Of a stretch of DNA of 64,000 nt, positions 51,588 to 60,477 are shown piece after piece. How positions within the stretch are numbered: the stretch's first letter is position 1; the number at the start of each line of letters is the position of its first letter. Below the pieces are notes generated by a model. It did no database searches. It was not told the DNA's origin and was given only the letters and a program-made list of their open reading frames with translations. The stretch spans positions 186,001 through 250,000 of the forward strand of contig NZ_CATQJU010000001.1 of assembly GCF_958301595.1 (NCBI RefSeq). The letters are read 5' to 3'. The position numbers were made by a program, and so were the translations under genes. Source of the DNA: Porphyromonas vaginalis. Its GTDB lineage: Bacteria; Bacteroidota; Bacteroidia; Bacteroidales; Porphyromonadaceae.

Positions 51588-53324
51588 ATGAAACAAGTAA
51601 AGCAAAACCCTTATCGACTACTGGGCATCTATGCCAATGCCACGACAAAGGAGCGCTTGGCAAACCAAAGCCGACTGCAAGCCTTCCTAAAGGTAGGCAA
51701 GTCTGTCTCCTTTCCACTTGACCTAACCTCCTACTTAGGAGAGGTCGAGCGCTCTGAGGCTGTCATCGCTACGGCTAGTGCCAATCTAACGCTACCTCAA
51801 GATCAGATACGATACGCCCAGTTTTGGTTTGTTAGAGAGACCCCTATAGACACCATAGCCTTCAACCATCTCGAGAGTGGCGACCTTGTAAAGGCTGTGG
51901 AGATATGGGAGCAACGGGAGACCCCTTCATCGCTCCAAAACCTCATCATCTGCAACCTCATTAGAGAGGAGTATGCTGAGGCTCTCTCCTATGCAGAGAG
52001 ACTCTATGGGAATCGTGAAGCGGTGAGTCACTTCGTAGCACTGATAGTAGGTGACGAGGTGGGGATTGAGTCTGATCACATCGGGCTTGACTTCCTAGAC
52101 GCTCTATGCGAGGAGCTAGGAGGGAGTCGGTTATTACCTTTAGTCTCCAGCCCTGCTTGGCAAGAGCATCTGAAAGAGCATACCGTGGCACCTCTCATCT
52201 CAGCGATCCAAGAGGCTGTTGAGGTAGCACAAAAAGAGCGAAAAGCGAATAACAGCCGTGGAGCTAGCGCAGGCAACACTCTATACAAAAAGAGCAAATC
52301 CCCACTTGCTAAGCTTAAGGAGCTCCTCTCCACTTCCGACACACAGTATCAGTTGATAGCCGATAAGTTAGGGCTAGAGATACTACAATGTTCCATCGAC
52401 TACTACAACGATGCAGATGATGATATAGAGACAGCCAGAGAGACGGCTCGCTTGGCAAAATATGCCAGTAGCATCGTCGTAGGCAAGCTGGCAAAAGATC
52501 GATGCCTGGAGAACCTCCAAATCATCGAAAAGAATATCGAGAGTTTGCCACCCGAAGAGGTTGCCGAGGAGGCTAAGGCTATTATGGGTTACTTGCAAGA
52601 GTTCAACTCACAGCCTAGTAAAATCAATGTTGCAGTAACACTACTCGGGAGCACCCGTCCTCACTTCCAAGCGATCAAGAAGAAGTTGGGAGCAACTAAT
52701 AAGTTCTACCTCAAACTATCTACTAGAGTCGTCAATAGCGCGCTACAAGACATCATCGAGGAGGTCAACTCCGAACAAGAGAAGCTAAAAATGCTCGCAG
52801 AACAGTTCCCCCTAGGTCTACACTCTGCTTTTGGTTCAGACATCATAGCAGATCTTGAAAATATAATGATTCGAGCATGGCGCGCAACGCTCCTTATGGA
52901 CTCCTTTGATATGGAAGAGGAGTTCAAGCGCGAAAAATACTCTCCAAATAGATCTACACTCAAAGACATCTGCCAACAACTCCATATAAATACGAATATC
53001 CTAACTCCTCCATGGGTGACTAGACCGGCATCTCAAAGAGCGACCAGCAGCTCAACACCTCGAAGAGCAACTAGCCCGACACCTCAAACTTCTTTTACCA
53101 AGTCAGAGTCTGAACGAGATTCAAAAGAGCGAGAGAAGAGACTTGATAAACGAATGAAAGCTTTCGGATATGCCATAATATTTGTGGTCTGTGGCACTAT
53201 ACCTTCGATTATGGTTGGACTTATATCCGACCATTCTAATGATAACTCAGGCACTATTACCTTGTCCCTCATATTTCTATGTGCCATCATAGGAGCTTTT
53301 GTTGGGTGGAATAAAGGAAATTAA
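51588..53324 (+). CDS. J-domain-like/TPR protein with C-terminal membrane anchor
   Basis: A 578-residue protein. The first 70 residues, NPYRLLGIYANATTKERLANQSRLQAFLKVGKSVSF, resemble the start of J-domain proteins (the YxLLG...A), but no HPD motif is visible. A long helical region with repeat-like pairs (GDLVKAVEIWEQRETP, EEYAEALSYAERLYGN) follows, then a low-complexity Ser/Thr/Pro stretch (about 485-505). Two membrane helices end the protein (FGYAIIFVVCGTIPSIMVGLI, LSLIFLCAIIGAFVGW). It lies 15 bases before the GrpE-like gene. A co-chaperone role for the Hsp70 is inferred from the neighbourhood and the N-terminal resemblance. Confidence 0.7.
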   Translation: MKQVKQNPYRLLGIYANATTKERLANQSRLQAFLKVGKSVSFPLDLTSYLGEVERSEAVIATASANLTLPQDQIRYAQFWFVRETPIDTIAFNHLESGDLVKAVEIWEQRETPSSLQNLIICNLIREEYAEALSYAERLYGNREAVSHFVALIVGDEVGIESDHIGLDFLDALCEELGGSRLLPLVSSPAWQEHLKEHTVAPLISAIQEAVEVAQKERKANNSRGASAGNTLYKKSKSPLAKLKELLSTSDTQYQLIADKLGLEILQCSIDYYNDADDDIETARETARLAKYASSIVVGKLAKDRCLENLQIIEKNIESLPPEEVAEEAKAIMGYLQEFNSQPSKINVAVTLLGSTRPHFQAIKKKLGATNKFYLKLSTRVVNSALQDIIEEVNSEQEKLKMLAEQFPLGLHSAFGSDIIADLENIMIRAWRATLLMDSFDMEEEFKREKYSPNRSTLKDICQQLHINTNILTPPWVTRPASQRATSSSTPRRATSPTPQTSFTKSESERDSKEREKRLDKRMKAFGYAIIFVVCGTIPSIMVGLISDHSNDNSGTITLSLIFLCAIIGAFVGWNKGN

Positions 53325-53339
53325 CCAGAAACATATAAT

Positions 53340-54329
53340 ATGAAGCGACGTATACTATATTATCTAACCATTGCGATGGGGAGCTTTCTATTGATGAGCT
53401 TTGCACCAATCGCAGAGAACTACAATAGTGAGAGAGCCACAGAGGCTCAGCGTAGTGAGCAGACTAGCGACTCCCTATCTGTCATTACAGAGCTGACGCA
53501 TCGATGCATAGTGCTCGAAGCCCAGCACGCCAAGCTACGAAGGCAACTAACGACGACTGAAAAGCATATGACAGACCTTGCGACTCTGTCACAAACTCTA
53601 CTCAACACTACGACCGCACAGCGGGCTACCATAGACAGTCTGAGAGCAACCTGCAATAGTCTAGAAGTGCAGCTCCAGCAAGACGGAGCGCAGGTGACAC
53701 AAAAGATGGAGGAGGTAGACCGCAGCATAAATAGCAACAAGGCACTCCTACATCAACGCTCTCTGTGGGGCATTGTAATTGCCATAGTGCTAATAGGTGC
53801 TGTCGTGGGGATCGCCTACTGGCTAGCCAGAAGGGTGAAGCGTAGTAGCTCTTCTATCGAGGAGATTCGTAAAGCGCAGCACGCTGTGGAGGCTGCACAG
53901 CAGAGGATGGCAGAGGAGTCTGTCAAGCTAGACAATCAGTTACTCCAGCTGGTCGAGAAGCAACTAGAGACGACAGCCGCAGGAGTAGCGGGATCTGGAG
54001 AGCCTGACCACTCGCTAGTCGTCAAGCTCGCAGATGAGATAGCGCGTATAGAGACGAACCTCTCTAAGATGGACAAGTCTGTCAGAGGTTACAAGCAACT
54101 CGTACAGGCTAAGGATCGAATGATAAACAATGTACGTGCTAACGGCTACGAGATCATTAGCTTGATAGGACAAGAGTACAACGACGGTATGCAGTTTAAG
54201 GCGCGCATGGTGCCAGACGAAACGCTACCCGAGGGTAAGCGCATCATAACGGGTATGATCAAGATGCTCGTCAACTACAACGGCAAGATGATACAGCCTG
54301 CCGAGATAGTGGTAAGTCAAAACATATAA
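53340..54329 (+). CDS. Membrane-anchored coiled-coil protein with GrpE-like C-terminus
   Basis: A 329-residue protein: an N-terminal signal or helix (residues 6-22), a coiled coil (about 40-135), a membrane helix (WGIVIAIVLIGAVVGIAYWLA, 143-163) and a second coiled coil (about 170-265). The C-terminal domain has ANGYEIISLIGQEYNDGMQFKARMVPDETLPEGKRIITGMIKMLVNYNGKMIQPAEIVV. The pattern GYEI..G..Y..GM and MIQPAEVVV resembles the beta domain of GrpE nucleotide exchange factors. If so, the C-terminus would face the cytoplasm and act on the Hsp70 encoded 12 bases downstream, while the first coiled coil is in the periplasm. This is inference. Confidence 0.65.
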   Translation: MKRRILYYLTIAMGSFLLMSFAPIAENYNSERATEAQRSEQTSDSLSVITELTHRCIVLEAQHAKLRRQLTTTEKHMTDLATLSQTLLNTTTAQRATIDSLRATCNSLEVQLQQDGAQVTQKMEEVDRSINSNKALLHQRSLWGIVIAIVLIGAVVGIAYWLARRVKRSSSSIEEIRKAQHAVEAAQQRMAEESVKLDNQLLQLVEKQLETTAAGVAGSGEPDHSLVVKLADEIARIETNLSKMDKSVRGYKQLVQAKDRMINNVRANGYEIISLIGQEYNDGMQFKARMVPDETLPEGKRIITGMIKMLVNYNGKMIQPAEIVVSQNI

Positions 54330-54341
54330 CACGATATAGCT

Positions 54342-56876
54342 ATGGCTAGAATTAAGATTGACTACGGTATAGACTTGGGGACGACAAACTCCGCCATCGC
54401 TCGTATGGAGGGTGGCGAGTCTGTCATCAAGCAGACCAAGACCTTGATGGATACCCTGCCATCATGTGTCTACTTCTCCAAAAACAAGCGTGGAGAGTGT
54501 GCTCTACGCATCGGACTAAAGGCAAAAGATGCTGTTTACTCAGACGCCATTATGGCACTCAGCAAAGATGAGCCTCCCAAGGAGTTTGGCTACCTAGAGT
54601 TCAAGCGGGAGATGGGGTCGGATAAGCAGTACTCCAACGAGAACATGACAAAAGCTTTCTACACACCAGAAGAGCTATCGGCCGAGGTACTCAAGGAGTT
54701 GAAAAGCCTTATCACAGACGAGACAGTAAATGCGATCGTAATCACAGTTCCGGCTATGTTTACCGCAGTCCAAAAGGACGCAACGATGAGAGCAGCTCAT
54801 CTAGCGGGCTTCAATAAGTGCGTATTGCTACAAGAGCCTATAGCAGCTTGTATGGCGTATGGGCTATCTAATGAGAAGAAAGACGGCAAGTGGCTAGTCT
54901 TCGACTTCGGTGGTGGCACTTTTGACGCAGCTCTTGTGAAGGTAGAGGATGGCATCCTCACCGTGTTTGACACTGAGGGAGACAACTACCTAGGAGGCAA
55001 GAACCTCGACGAGATTGTAGTGAACGAGATCTTAATTCCCTCCCTTAAAGAGGAGTATGCACTCGACTCTTACGAGCGTGTACCTTGGAAAAAGAAGGCT
55101 CTAGCCGATGCTCTCAAGGGACCGGCCGAGGAGATGCGTATCGCATTGTCCTTTGCAGACAGTACGGACTACTCTACCTATGACCGCAACCTCAACCTCG
55201 GGGTAGATGACAATGGAGAGGAGATCGACCTGGAGATAACCTTGACAAAGGATGAGCTACTTAACGCCATAGAGGGGCAATACCATAAGGCCATCGACAT
55301 CTGCAAGGATCTACTAACCAGAAACGGCTTGACAGGAGCAGACCTCACCTCGCTGATCCTAGTAGGAGGGCCTACCTACTCGCCCATCATACGCGAGATG
55401 CTCAAGAAGGAGATCACTCCTCACGTAGACACAAGCATCAACCCGATGACTGCCGTAGCTCGAGGAGCTGCGCTCTTTGCCTCTACAATAGATTCAGAGG
55501 TCAATGCTGATGAGGTCAGACGAGAGGCCAAGGCGGAGGTGACCTTCCTTGAGGTAGGCTATGAATCTACCTCTGTTGAAGACTCAGAGTGGGTGACTAT
55601 CACGATTGATAAGGGTAAGAGTGGTGAAAACGCCCCATCTGAGCTACTAGTAGAGTTAGAGCGTGCAGATGGAGCTTGGCGTAGTGACAAGACGAGTGTC
55701 AATGAAAAGGGAAACATCTTTCAGGCTTTTCTGCTAGAGGGTGTAGCAAACACCTTTCATATAAACGCTTTCGACCATCAAGGCAACAAGGTAGAGGTCT
55801 TTCCCGCAGAGTTTACCATTATCCAAGGTGTCAAGGTCGGAGCAGCTCCACTACCTTACAATATCGGCATCTCGGTCTATAACGACATTAAGAAGCGTGG
55901 CGTATTTACCCAAGTCAAGGGCTTGGAAAAGAATAAGTCACTCCCTGCCGTGGGCGTAGTCCTCGGTCGCAAGACGACACAAGCTTTGCGTCCTGGTGTC
56001 GCTGAGGATGTCCTATCTATCCCAGTCTATCAAGCCGCAGGTCTAGAGGCTGAGGGAAAGACCGCTGCGCTAAACTCCCACATAGCAAACGTAGTCGTCA
56101 CTGGCGAGGAGGTACAGCAACTTATCCCCGAGCAGTCTAGTGTGGAGGTCACACTCCACGTAGACTCCTCAGAGATGATGACTATGGAGGTGTATTTCCC
56201 CACAGTAGACTTTACGGTTAAGAAAGAGCTAAACCTCGGTAAGCGTGAGTCTGCGACAGAAGCTATCCAGTGGGTTAAGGAAGAGATACATACGGCTGAG
56301 CGAGCCCTCTCCGATCTCAAAGACTCTGGACTCTCTGTCGATGAGCTAGAGAAGGAGCTTAGCTCCGTAAAAGAGCTACTCTCCAATGGACAAGACCCGA
56401 TGCGCACACTCTCTAATCTGAAAGAGCTACTCCGTAAGATTGAAAACCTAGAGGATAGCTCCGAGTGGGATCGTATCGAGAAGGAACTACGCACAGAGTT
56501 TGAGCGCCTAGAGGTGGCTCAAAACGATCTAGGCGACGAAAAGTCTGGAGAGGTCGTCAAAGAGCTACATCGTCAGGTGGACAATGTGATACGCACCCAA
56601 GACGTAGCTCTAGGGCGCAGTGTCTTAGAGCAAGTCGTGCGGCTCTTTATTCATCTCACGATGGTCTATCAGTGTATGGCTATCATCAAGGATTGTGAGG
56701 CACGCTTTGATCAGATAGCGTGGCGAGATAGGTCACGCGCTCGTCAGCTCATCAACCAAGGCCTCAGCGAGATGAATGACCAGCCCTCTACAGAGCGACT
56801 ACACCCGATCGCCGTCTCACTAATCGACCTGATGCCTAGCGAGGAGGCCACTAATGCTGGTGGACTGCTAAAGTAA
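54342..56876 (+). CDS. Divergent Hsp70-family protein
   Basis: An 844-residue protein with an Hsp70/actin-fold ATPase domain: IDLGTTNS (10-17), FKREMG near 87-92, IVITVPAMF (132-140), VFDFGGGTFDAALV (187-199) and LILVGGPTYSPIIREML. After about residue 400 it departs from DnaK: a beta-rich substrate-like region (KVEVFPAEFTIIQGVKVG) and then a long helical end (about 630-750) with many Glu and Lys. It is far longer than DnaK and is not the housekeeping copy. It lies between the GrpE-like gene and the kinase-AAA gene with 12- and 39-base spacers, and is expected to be the core of the cluster. Client proteins are unknown. Confidence 0.9.
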   Translation: MARIKIDYGIDLGTTNSAIARMEGGESVIKQTKTLMDTLPSCVYFSKNKRGECALRIGLKAKDAVYSDAIMALSKDEPPKEFGYLEFKREMGSDKQYSNENMTKAFYTPEELSAEVLKELKSLITDETVNAIVITVPAMFTAVQKDATMRAAHLAGFNKCVLLQEPIAACMAYGLSNEKKDGKWLVFDFGGGTFDAALVKVEDGILTVFDTEGDNYLGGKNLDEIVVNEILIPSLKEEYALDSYERVPWKKKALADALKGPAEEMRIALSFADSTDYSTYDRNLNLGVDDNGEEIDLEITLTKDELLNAIEGQYHKAIDICKDLLTRNGLTGADLTSLILVGGPTYSPIIREMLKKEITPHVDTSINPMTAVARGAALFASTIDSEVNADEVRREAKAEVTFLEVGYESTSVEDSEWVTITIDKGKSGENAPSELLVELERADGAWRSDKTSVNEKGNIFQAFLLEGVANTFHINAFDHQGNKVEVFPAEFTIIQGVKVGAAPLPYNIGISVYNDIKKRGVFTQVKGLEKNKSLPAVGVVLGRKTTQALRPGVAEDVLSIPVYQAAGLEAEGKTAALNSHIANVVVTGEEVQQLIPEQSSVEVTLHVDSSEMMTMEVYFPTVDFTVKKELNLGKRESATEAIQWVKEEIHTAERALSDLKDSGLSVDELEKELSSVKELLSNGQDPMRTLSNLKELLRKIENLEDSSEWDRIEKELRTEFERLEVAQNDLGDEKSGEVVKELHRQVDNVIRTQDVALGRSVLEQVVRLFIHLTMVYQCMAIIKDCEARFDQIAWRDRSRARQLINQGLSEMNDQPSTERLHPIAVSLIDLMPSEEATNAGGLLK

Positions 56877-56915
56877 AGAGTCCCGAAGCCTAACCCTTAG
56901 TGACAAAAGAGTATT

Positions 56916-58694
56916 ATGCACTTCAAGGCAAAGGAACTGATTGCCCACTACACCGTATTGTTTCCGCATAAGCAAGGAGCTTATGCGGAAACTTACCGAG
57001 TCAAAGACGAGCATGGCAAGACGGGGTTCCTAAAACTAATCGACTGCTCAAAGCTCACAAGAAGGCAACTGGACGACAGCGGGCGTGTCGTAGAGGTAGA
57101 GATCTGCAAAGGCTTACAGCATCACAACCTCTGCACCTGCCGTGAGACTGGAGAGTTGCTCATAGATGGGCGACAGTTCATTTGGTTTGTCACTGAGTTC
57201 GTAAGTGGAGAGACTTTGTCAGATCGGATGATGCGAGAGGAGGACTTCAGCGTATACGCTATCAAGAGCATTGCTCTAGGGGTCCTCTCAGCTCTCGCCT
57301 ACCTACACAGTCAGCCACTCCCCATCATTCACAATGAAGTAACTACGCAAAATGTCCTTCTCAACCTCTTGGGAGATCTAAGGGACTTAAAGTTGATCGA
57401 CTTCGGTCAAGCCTGCTACCTCAATCAGTCTCTCGGAGTGCCCAGAGTGAAAGGGCAAAACCTCTTTTACCTTGCGCCAGAGCGTTTTTCAGGAGTTTGC
57501 TCTGTGCAGTCAGATCTCTACGCTGTCGGAGCCATGGCTTACCACCTTTTATATAGACGGCTTCCGTGGTTTGTCGATGTCTCTAGGCTTAGTGACGCCA
57601 GTGCTGTAGAGAGCTTACTAGAAGAGCGACACAAGCCTCTAGAGCTGCCAAAGATAGAGAAGTATGAGCTTGACGAGCAGTTTGTCAACGTAATAGCCAA
57701 AGCGCTAAGCTATGACGCTGAGGATCGATTCCAAACGGCAGAAGAGTTTGCGAGAGCCATCGAGGGTAAGGTAAAAGTCGAGTCTCCTAGTCAGCGACTA
57801 CAACAATCTCAAGCTGACGAAGCATCAAGACGATCTACTAAGCCTATGCAAGCTAAGGGACTAGGCTTTGCAGCGATAGCCGGGATGGAGGAGCTCAAAC
57901 GACAGATGCTAGAAGAGGTCATAGAGCCACTACACAATCCTGAGAAGTACCACCGCTATGGCGTAACAATACCCAACGGCATGCTCCTCTATGGGCCTCC
58001 TGGCTGTGGCAAGACTTTCTTTGCCAAGCACTTTGCCGAGGAGGTCGGCTTTAACTTTAAGTTTATCACACCAGCCTCCCTAAAGAGTAAGTATGTCAAT
58101 GCGACACAGGAAAATATAGCAGCCCTATTCAAAGAAGCCATAGAGCAAGCCCCCACGATTATCTTCATTGATGAGATGAATGAACTAGTCCCCAATCGAG
58201 ATAATGCAGATGTGCATGAGATGTCCCGAAGTGCAGTCAATGAAATGCTAGCTCAGATGGATCAGACAGGAGAGAAGGGCGTATTTGTGATCGGTGCTAC
58301 CAACTATCCTAACATGATAGACCCCGCCATACTGCGTGCTGGGCGACTAGACAAGAAGTATTACATAGGAGTACCTGACCAGGCCGCTAGGAGCGCACTA
58401 TTTAAGCTTTATCTAGAGAATCGCCCCTACGACTTTGGGCTTGACTACGAGCATCTCGCTAGGCTCACTGAGGGGTACGTCTCTGCTGACATCCAGCTCA
58501 TCGTCAATGATGCCTCAAGAGAAGCCCTACACCAAGAGAGCAAGATTACGATGCAAATACTGGAGGCTACAATTGCTAATACAAAGCCCTCTCTCAGCGA
58601 ACAAGAGCTGAAAAAGTATGAGCAGATCCGAGCTGAAATGGATCGAGAGCTACCACAACAACGAAGTAGACCACGCATAGGATTTAAGGACTAA
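56916..58694 (+). CDS. Protein kinase-like domain fused to an AAA+ ATPase
   Basis: A 592-residue fusion. Residues about 12-285 are a Ser/Thr kinase fold: Gly-loop HKQGAYAETYRVKD, lysine in GFLKLID (Lys40), DFG (162-164) and YLAPER. The HRD motif is changed to HNE (139-141), and the following Lys is Thr, so catalysis may be weak or absent. Residues about 316-560 are an AAA+ domain of the Cdc48/SpoVK type: GPPGCGKT (360-367), TIIFIDE, GATNYP and AILRAGRLDK with arginine-finger candidates. Arg, Lys and Glu-rich sequences link them (about 285-315). The combination suggests that ligand or phosphate sensing controls a remodelling ATPase acting with the Hsp70. Confidence 0.88.
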   Translation: MHFKAKELIAHYTVLFPHKQGAYAETYRVKDEHGKTGFLKLIDCSKLTRRQLDDSGRVVEVEICKGLQHHNLCTCRETGELLIDGRQFIWFVTEFVSGETLSDRMMREEDFSVYAIKSIALGVLSALAYLHSQPLPIIHNEVTTQNVLLNLLGDLRDLKLIDFGQACYLNQSLGVPRVKGQNLFYLAPERFSGVCSVQSDLYAVGAMAYHLLYRRLPWFVDVSRLSDASAVESLLEERHKPLELPKIEKYELDEQFVNVIAKALSYDAEDRFQTAEEFARAIEGKVKVESPSQRLQQSQADEASRRSTKPMQAKGLGFAAIAGMEELKRQMLEEVIEPLHNPEKYHRYGVTIPNGMLLYGPPGCGKTFFAKHFAEEVGFNFKFITPASLKSKYVNATQENIAALFKEAIEQAPTIIFIDEMNELVPNRDNADVHEMSRSAVNEMLAQMDQTGEKGVFVIGATNYPNMIDPAILRAGRLDKKYYIGVPDQAARSALFKLYLENRPYDFGLDYEHLARLTEGYVSADIQLIVNDASREALHQESKITMQILEATIANTKPSLSEQELKKYEQIRAEMDRELPQQRSRPRIGFKD

Positions 58695-58710
58695 GCAATA
58701 GACAGTAACT

Positions 58711-59190
58711 ATGACACTAGCAGAACTATACTTAAAGACCATCTTCAGCTGCATAGCCTGCGATGGTGAGATAGCACCCGAAGAGATTCAAATGGTTAGA
58801 GAGATCTCTCAGGTCGAGGATCTCTTCCAAGGCCTAGACGTAGAGAAGATCATAAACAGCTGGATTGCAGACATCAATGAGATAGGAGCTGTCTTCCTCC
58901 AGAGGTTTCTCAAAGAGATTGACACCGTAGCTATGAGCGATGACGAGCAGTTGACACTGGTCACTCTCGCCTTCAAGGCCATTGAAGCGGACAACGTCAC
59001 TGAGTATGCTGAGATCAAGTTCTTCAAGAAGATCCGCAAGCACCTATCTATCAGTGACGATTATATCTTAGCCACACACCCCGACAAAGAGATCTTTTTA
59101 CTACAAGACATCAATGAGCCAGAGGATCTGACTTGGGATACCAATACGCACTTTGATCTCATAAACATTGAGCAACTAAGCTCTCGTTAA
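58711..59190 (+). CDS. TerB-like protein
   Basis: A 159-residue helical protein opening LAELYLKTIFSCIACDGEIAPEEIQMVREIS, with the acidic DGEIAPEE pattern of the TerB/DjlA family, a second half with TLVTLAFKAIEADNVTEYAEIKFFKKIRKHL, and a short C-terminal tail. The TerB fold binds metal and is often encoded with chaperones and kinases in stress and phage-response clusters. It ends the six-gene run, 16 bases after the kinase-AAA gene. It converges on the next gene, 17 bases away. Confidence 0.8.
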   Translation: MTLAELYLKTIFSCIACDGEIAPEEIQMVREISQVEDLFQGLDVEKIINSWIADINEIGAVFLQRFLKEIDTVAMSDDEQLTLVTLAFKAIEADNVTEYAEIKFFKKIRKHLSISDDYILATHPDKEIFLLQDINEPEDLTWDTNTHFDLINIEQLSSR

Positions 59191-59207
59191 TGTTGCCTTA
59201 AGAATAA

Positions 59208-60392
59208 TTAGTAAGATCGCGGGGAGAGTCGGCGGAGGCGCATCTTGACGCGATGAGCTTGGTGGTGCAGCTGACGCCAGAGACGTTTGTGGAGCGGTAT
59301 CGTTGTGAGACGAGCGATCAGTTGCTCTAGCGGCTCTGCTTCTAGTTGCGCAAAGAAGAGCTGCCGCTTCGGAGGCTCTGCCGCCGTGTGCTCGATAGCA
59401 GGATTGCCCGCTAAGGCACTCGCATAGTTGGTCTCCTGATAGCGACATGGTAGTCCCTCCAGTAGCCTTCGCCCTCGCTCGCTGTGGATCATTACGACAC
59501 TCGTCCCTTTGTCCTCGTCCAGCGCTCGATCTAGGTCGGGGCAGGTGCGCTCCACGCCCCAGTAGTCGCCCAGCGTCAGGTCGCTCTGACTGCGGCCCCC
59601 TTTCGCCATGCAGGCGTAGCAACTAGGACGCAAGTAGAGGTCGTGCAGGAAGCCCCGCATGTAGATATTGTCTCCGTAAAACTGTCGCACGCCGCCCCCT
59701 CCCGTGCTTTGTGCCACAAAGTCATAGCGTCGCCAGCCCGAGAGCGATTTATCGCGAAAGGAGATCCCCGTGATCTCTCCCTGCCCTGCTCGCAGTGTCG
59801 TCAAGTACCTTTGCCACACCATCGGTGAGGGTACGCCGTGGCAGACCACATCGACCGTCGTCAAGTTTTCGTAGGTACGTCCGAGGTAGTGGACCAGCCC
59901 TTTGATCTGACAGGGCGTCCCTGTGAAGAGGACCAGTCGACCCTCTTTGAGAAACTGTTCCGCCTGCCGATAGCTCTCTCCGATACGGCTCTGCAGGTAC
60001 TTACTACCCCTAAAGGGAGCCAGCCCCTCCACCGTCTCCGTGTAGTCGTGACAGACGCCCCAGGTCTCATCAAAGCGCGCCCCAAAGACCACGCCCCCAC
60101 GTCGTAGCGTCTCCTCAGCAAGGAGCGTAAAGAGTCCTCCCGACGAACTCGCCTCGCGGAGCCCTTCGTCGGTAGCACATGCAGCATAGACAGCCTGAGG
60201 CTCACGCGGCGCGTCCAGCTTCATAAAGGGGCAGACTCGCTCACACTTATGGCACTCGATGCAACGATCGGCATCGACGATCGGATAGCCAAAGCCCTCC
60301 TCGTCGCGCTCCAGTCGTATGCACCCCTGGGGGCATACCTGTCGGCACGCTTCGCAGCCACAGCAGCGCCGCTTGTCCTCTATCTGTATCAT
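59208..60392 (-). CDS. FrhB-family iron-sulfur oxidoreductase
   Basis: A 394-residue protein. An N-terminal ferredoxin part has CCGCEACRQVCPQGC and CIECHKCERVCPF, which bind two 4Fe-4S clusters. The F420 hydrogenase beta-subunit (FrhB) N and C domains follow: AVYAACATDEGLREASSSGGLFTLLAEE, GSKYLQSRIG, VLFTGTPCQIKGLVHYLG, VDVVCHGVPSPMVWQRYL and DLTLGDYWGVE. Such proteins commonly accompany polysaccharide biosynthesis genes and probably reduce a flavin or sugar substrate, but none are adjacent here. TAACTTTG at 60417-60424 on the minus strand is a likely -7 box. Confidence 0.9.
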   Translation of the reverse strand: MIQIEDKRRCCGCEACRQVCPQGCIRLERDEEGFGYPIVDADRCIECHKCERVCPFMKLDAPREPQAVYAACATDEGLREASSSGGLFTLLAEETLRRGGVVFGARFDETWGVCHDYTETVEGLAPFRGSKYLQSRIGESYRQAEQFLKEGRLVLFTGTPCQIKGLVHYLGRTYENLTTVDVVCHGVPSPMVWQRYLTTLRAGQGEITGISFRDKSLSGWRRYDFVAQSTGGGGVRQFYGDNIYMRGFLHDLYLRPSCYACMAKGGRSQSDLTLGDYWGVERTCPDLDRALDEDKGTSVVMIHSERGRRLLEGLPCRYQETNYASALAGNPAIEHTAAEPPKRQLFFAQLEAEPLEQLIARLTTIPLHKRLWRQLHHQAHRVKMRLRRLSPRSY

Positions 60393-60477
60393 CGTGTCTC
60401 AGTCTCTAGTGCAGTGCAAAGTTAACCATTCGCGTACTAACGACCGCACATGTGAGATTTGCGAAAGAACGCGGACT

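Noticed and set aside
56916-59190. Interpretation of the kinase and TerB genes as a known TerY-phosphatase-kinase triad
   Set aside because: No von Willebrand or PP2C phosphatase gene is present, and the kinase is fused to an AAA+ domain instead.
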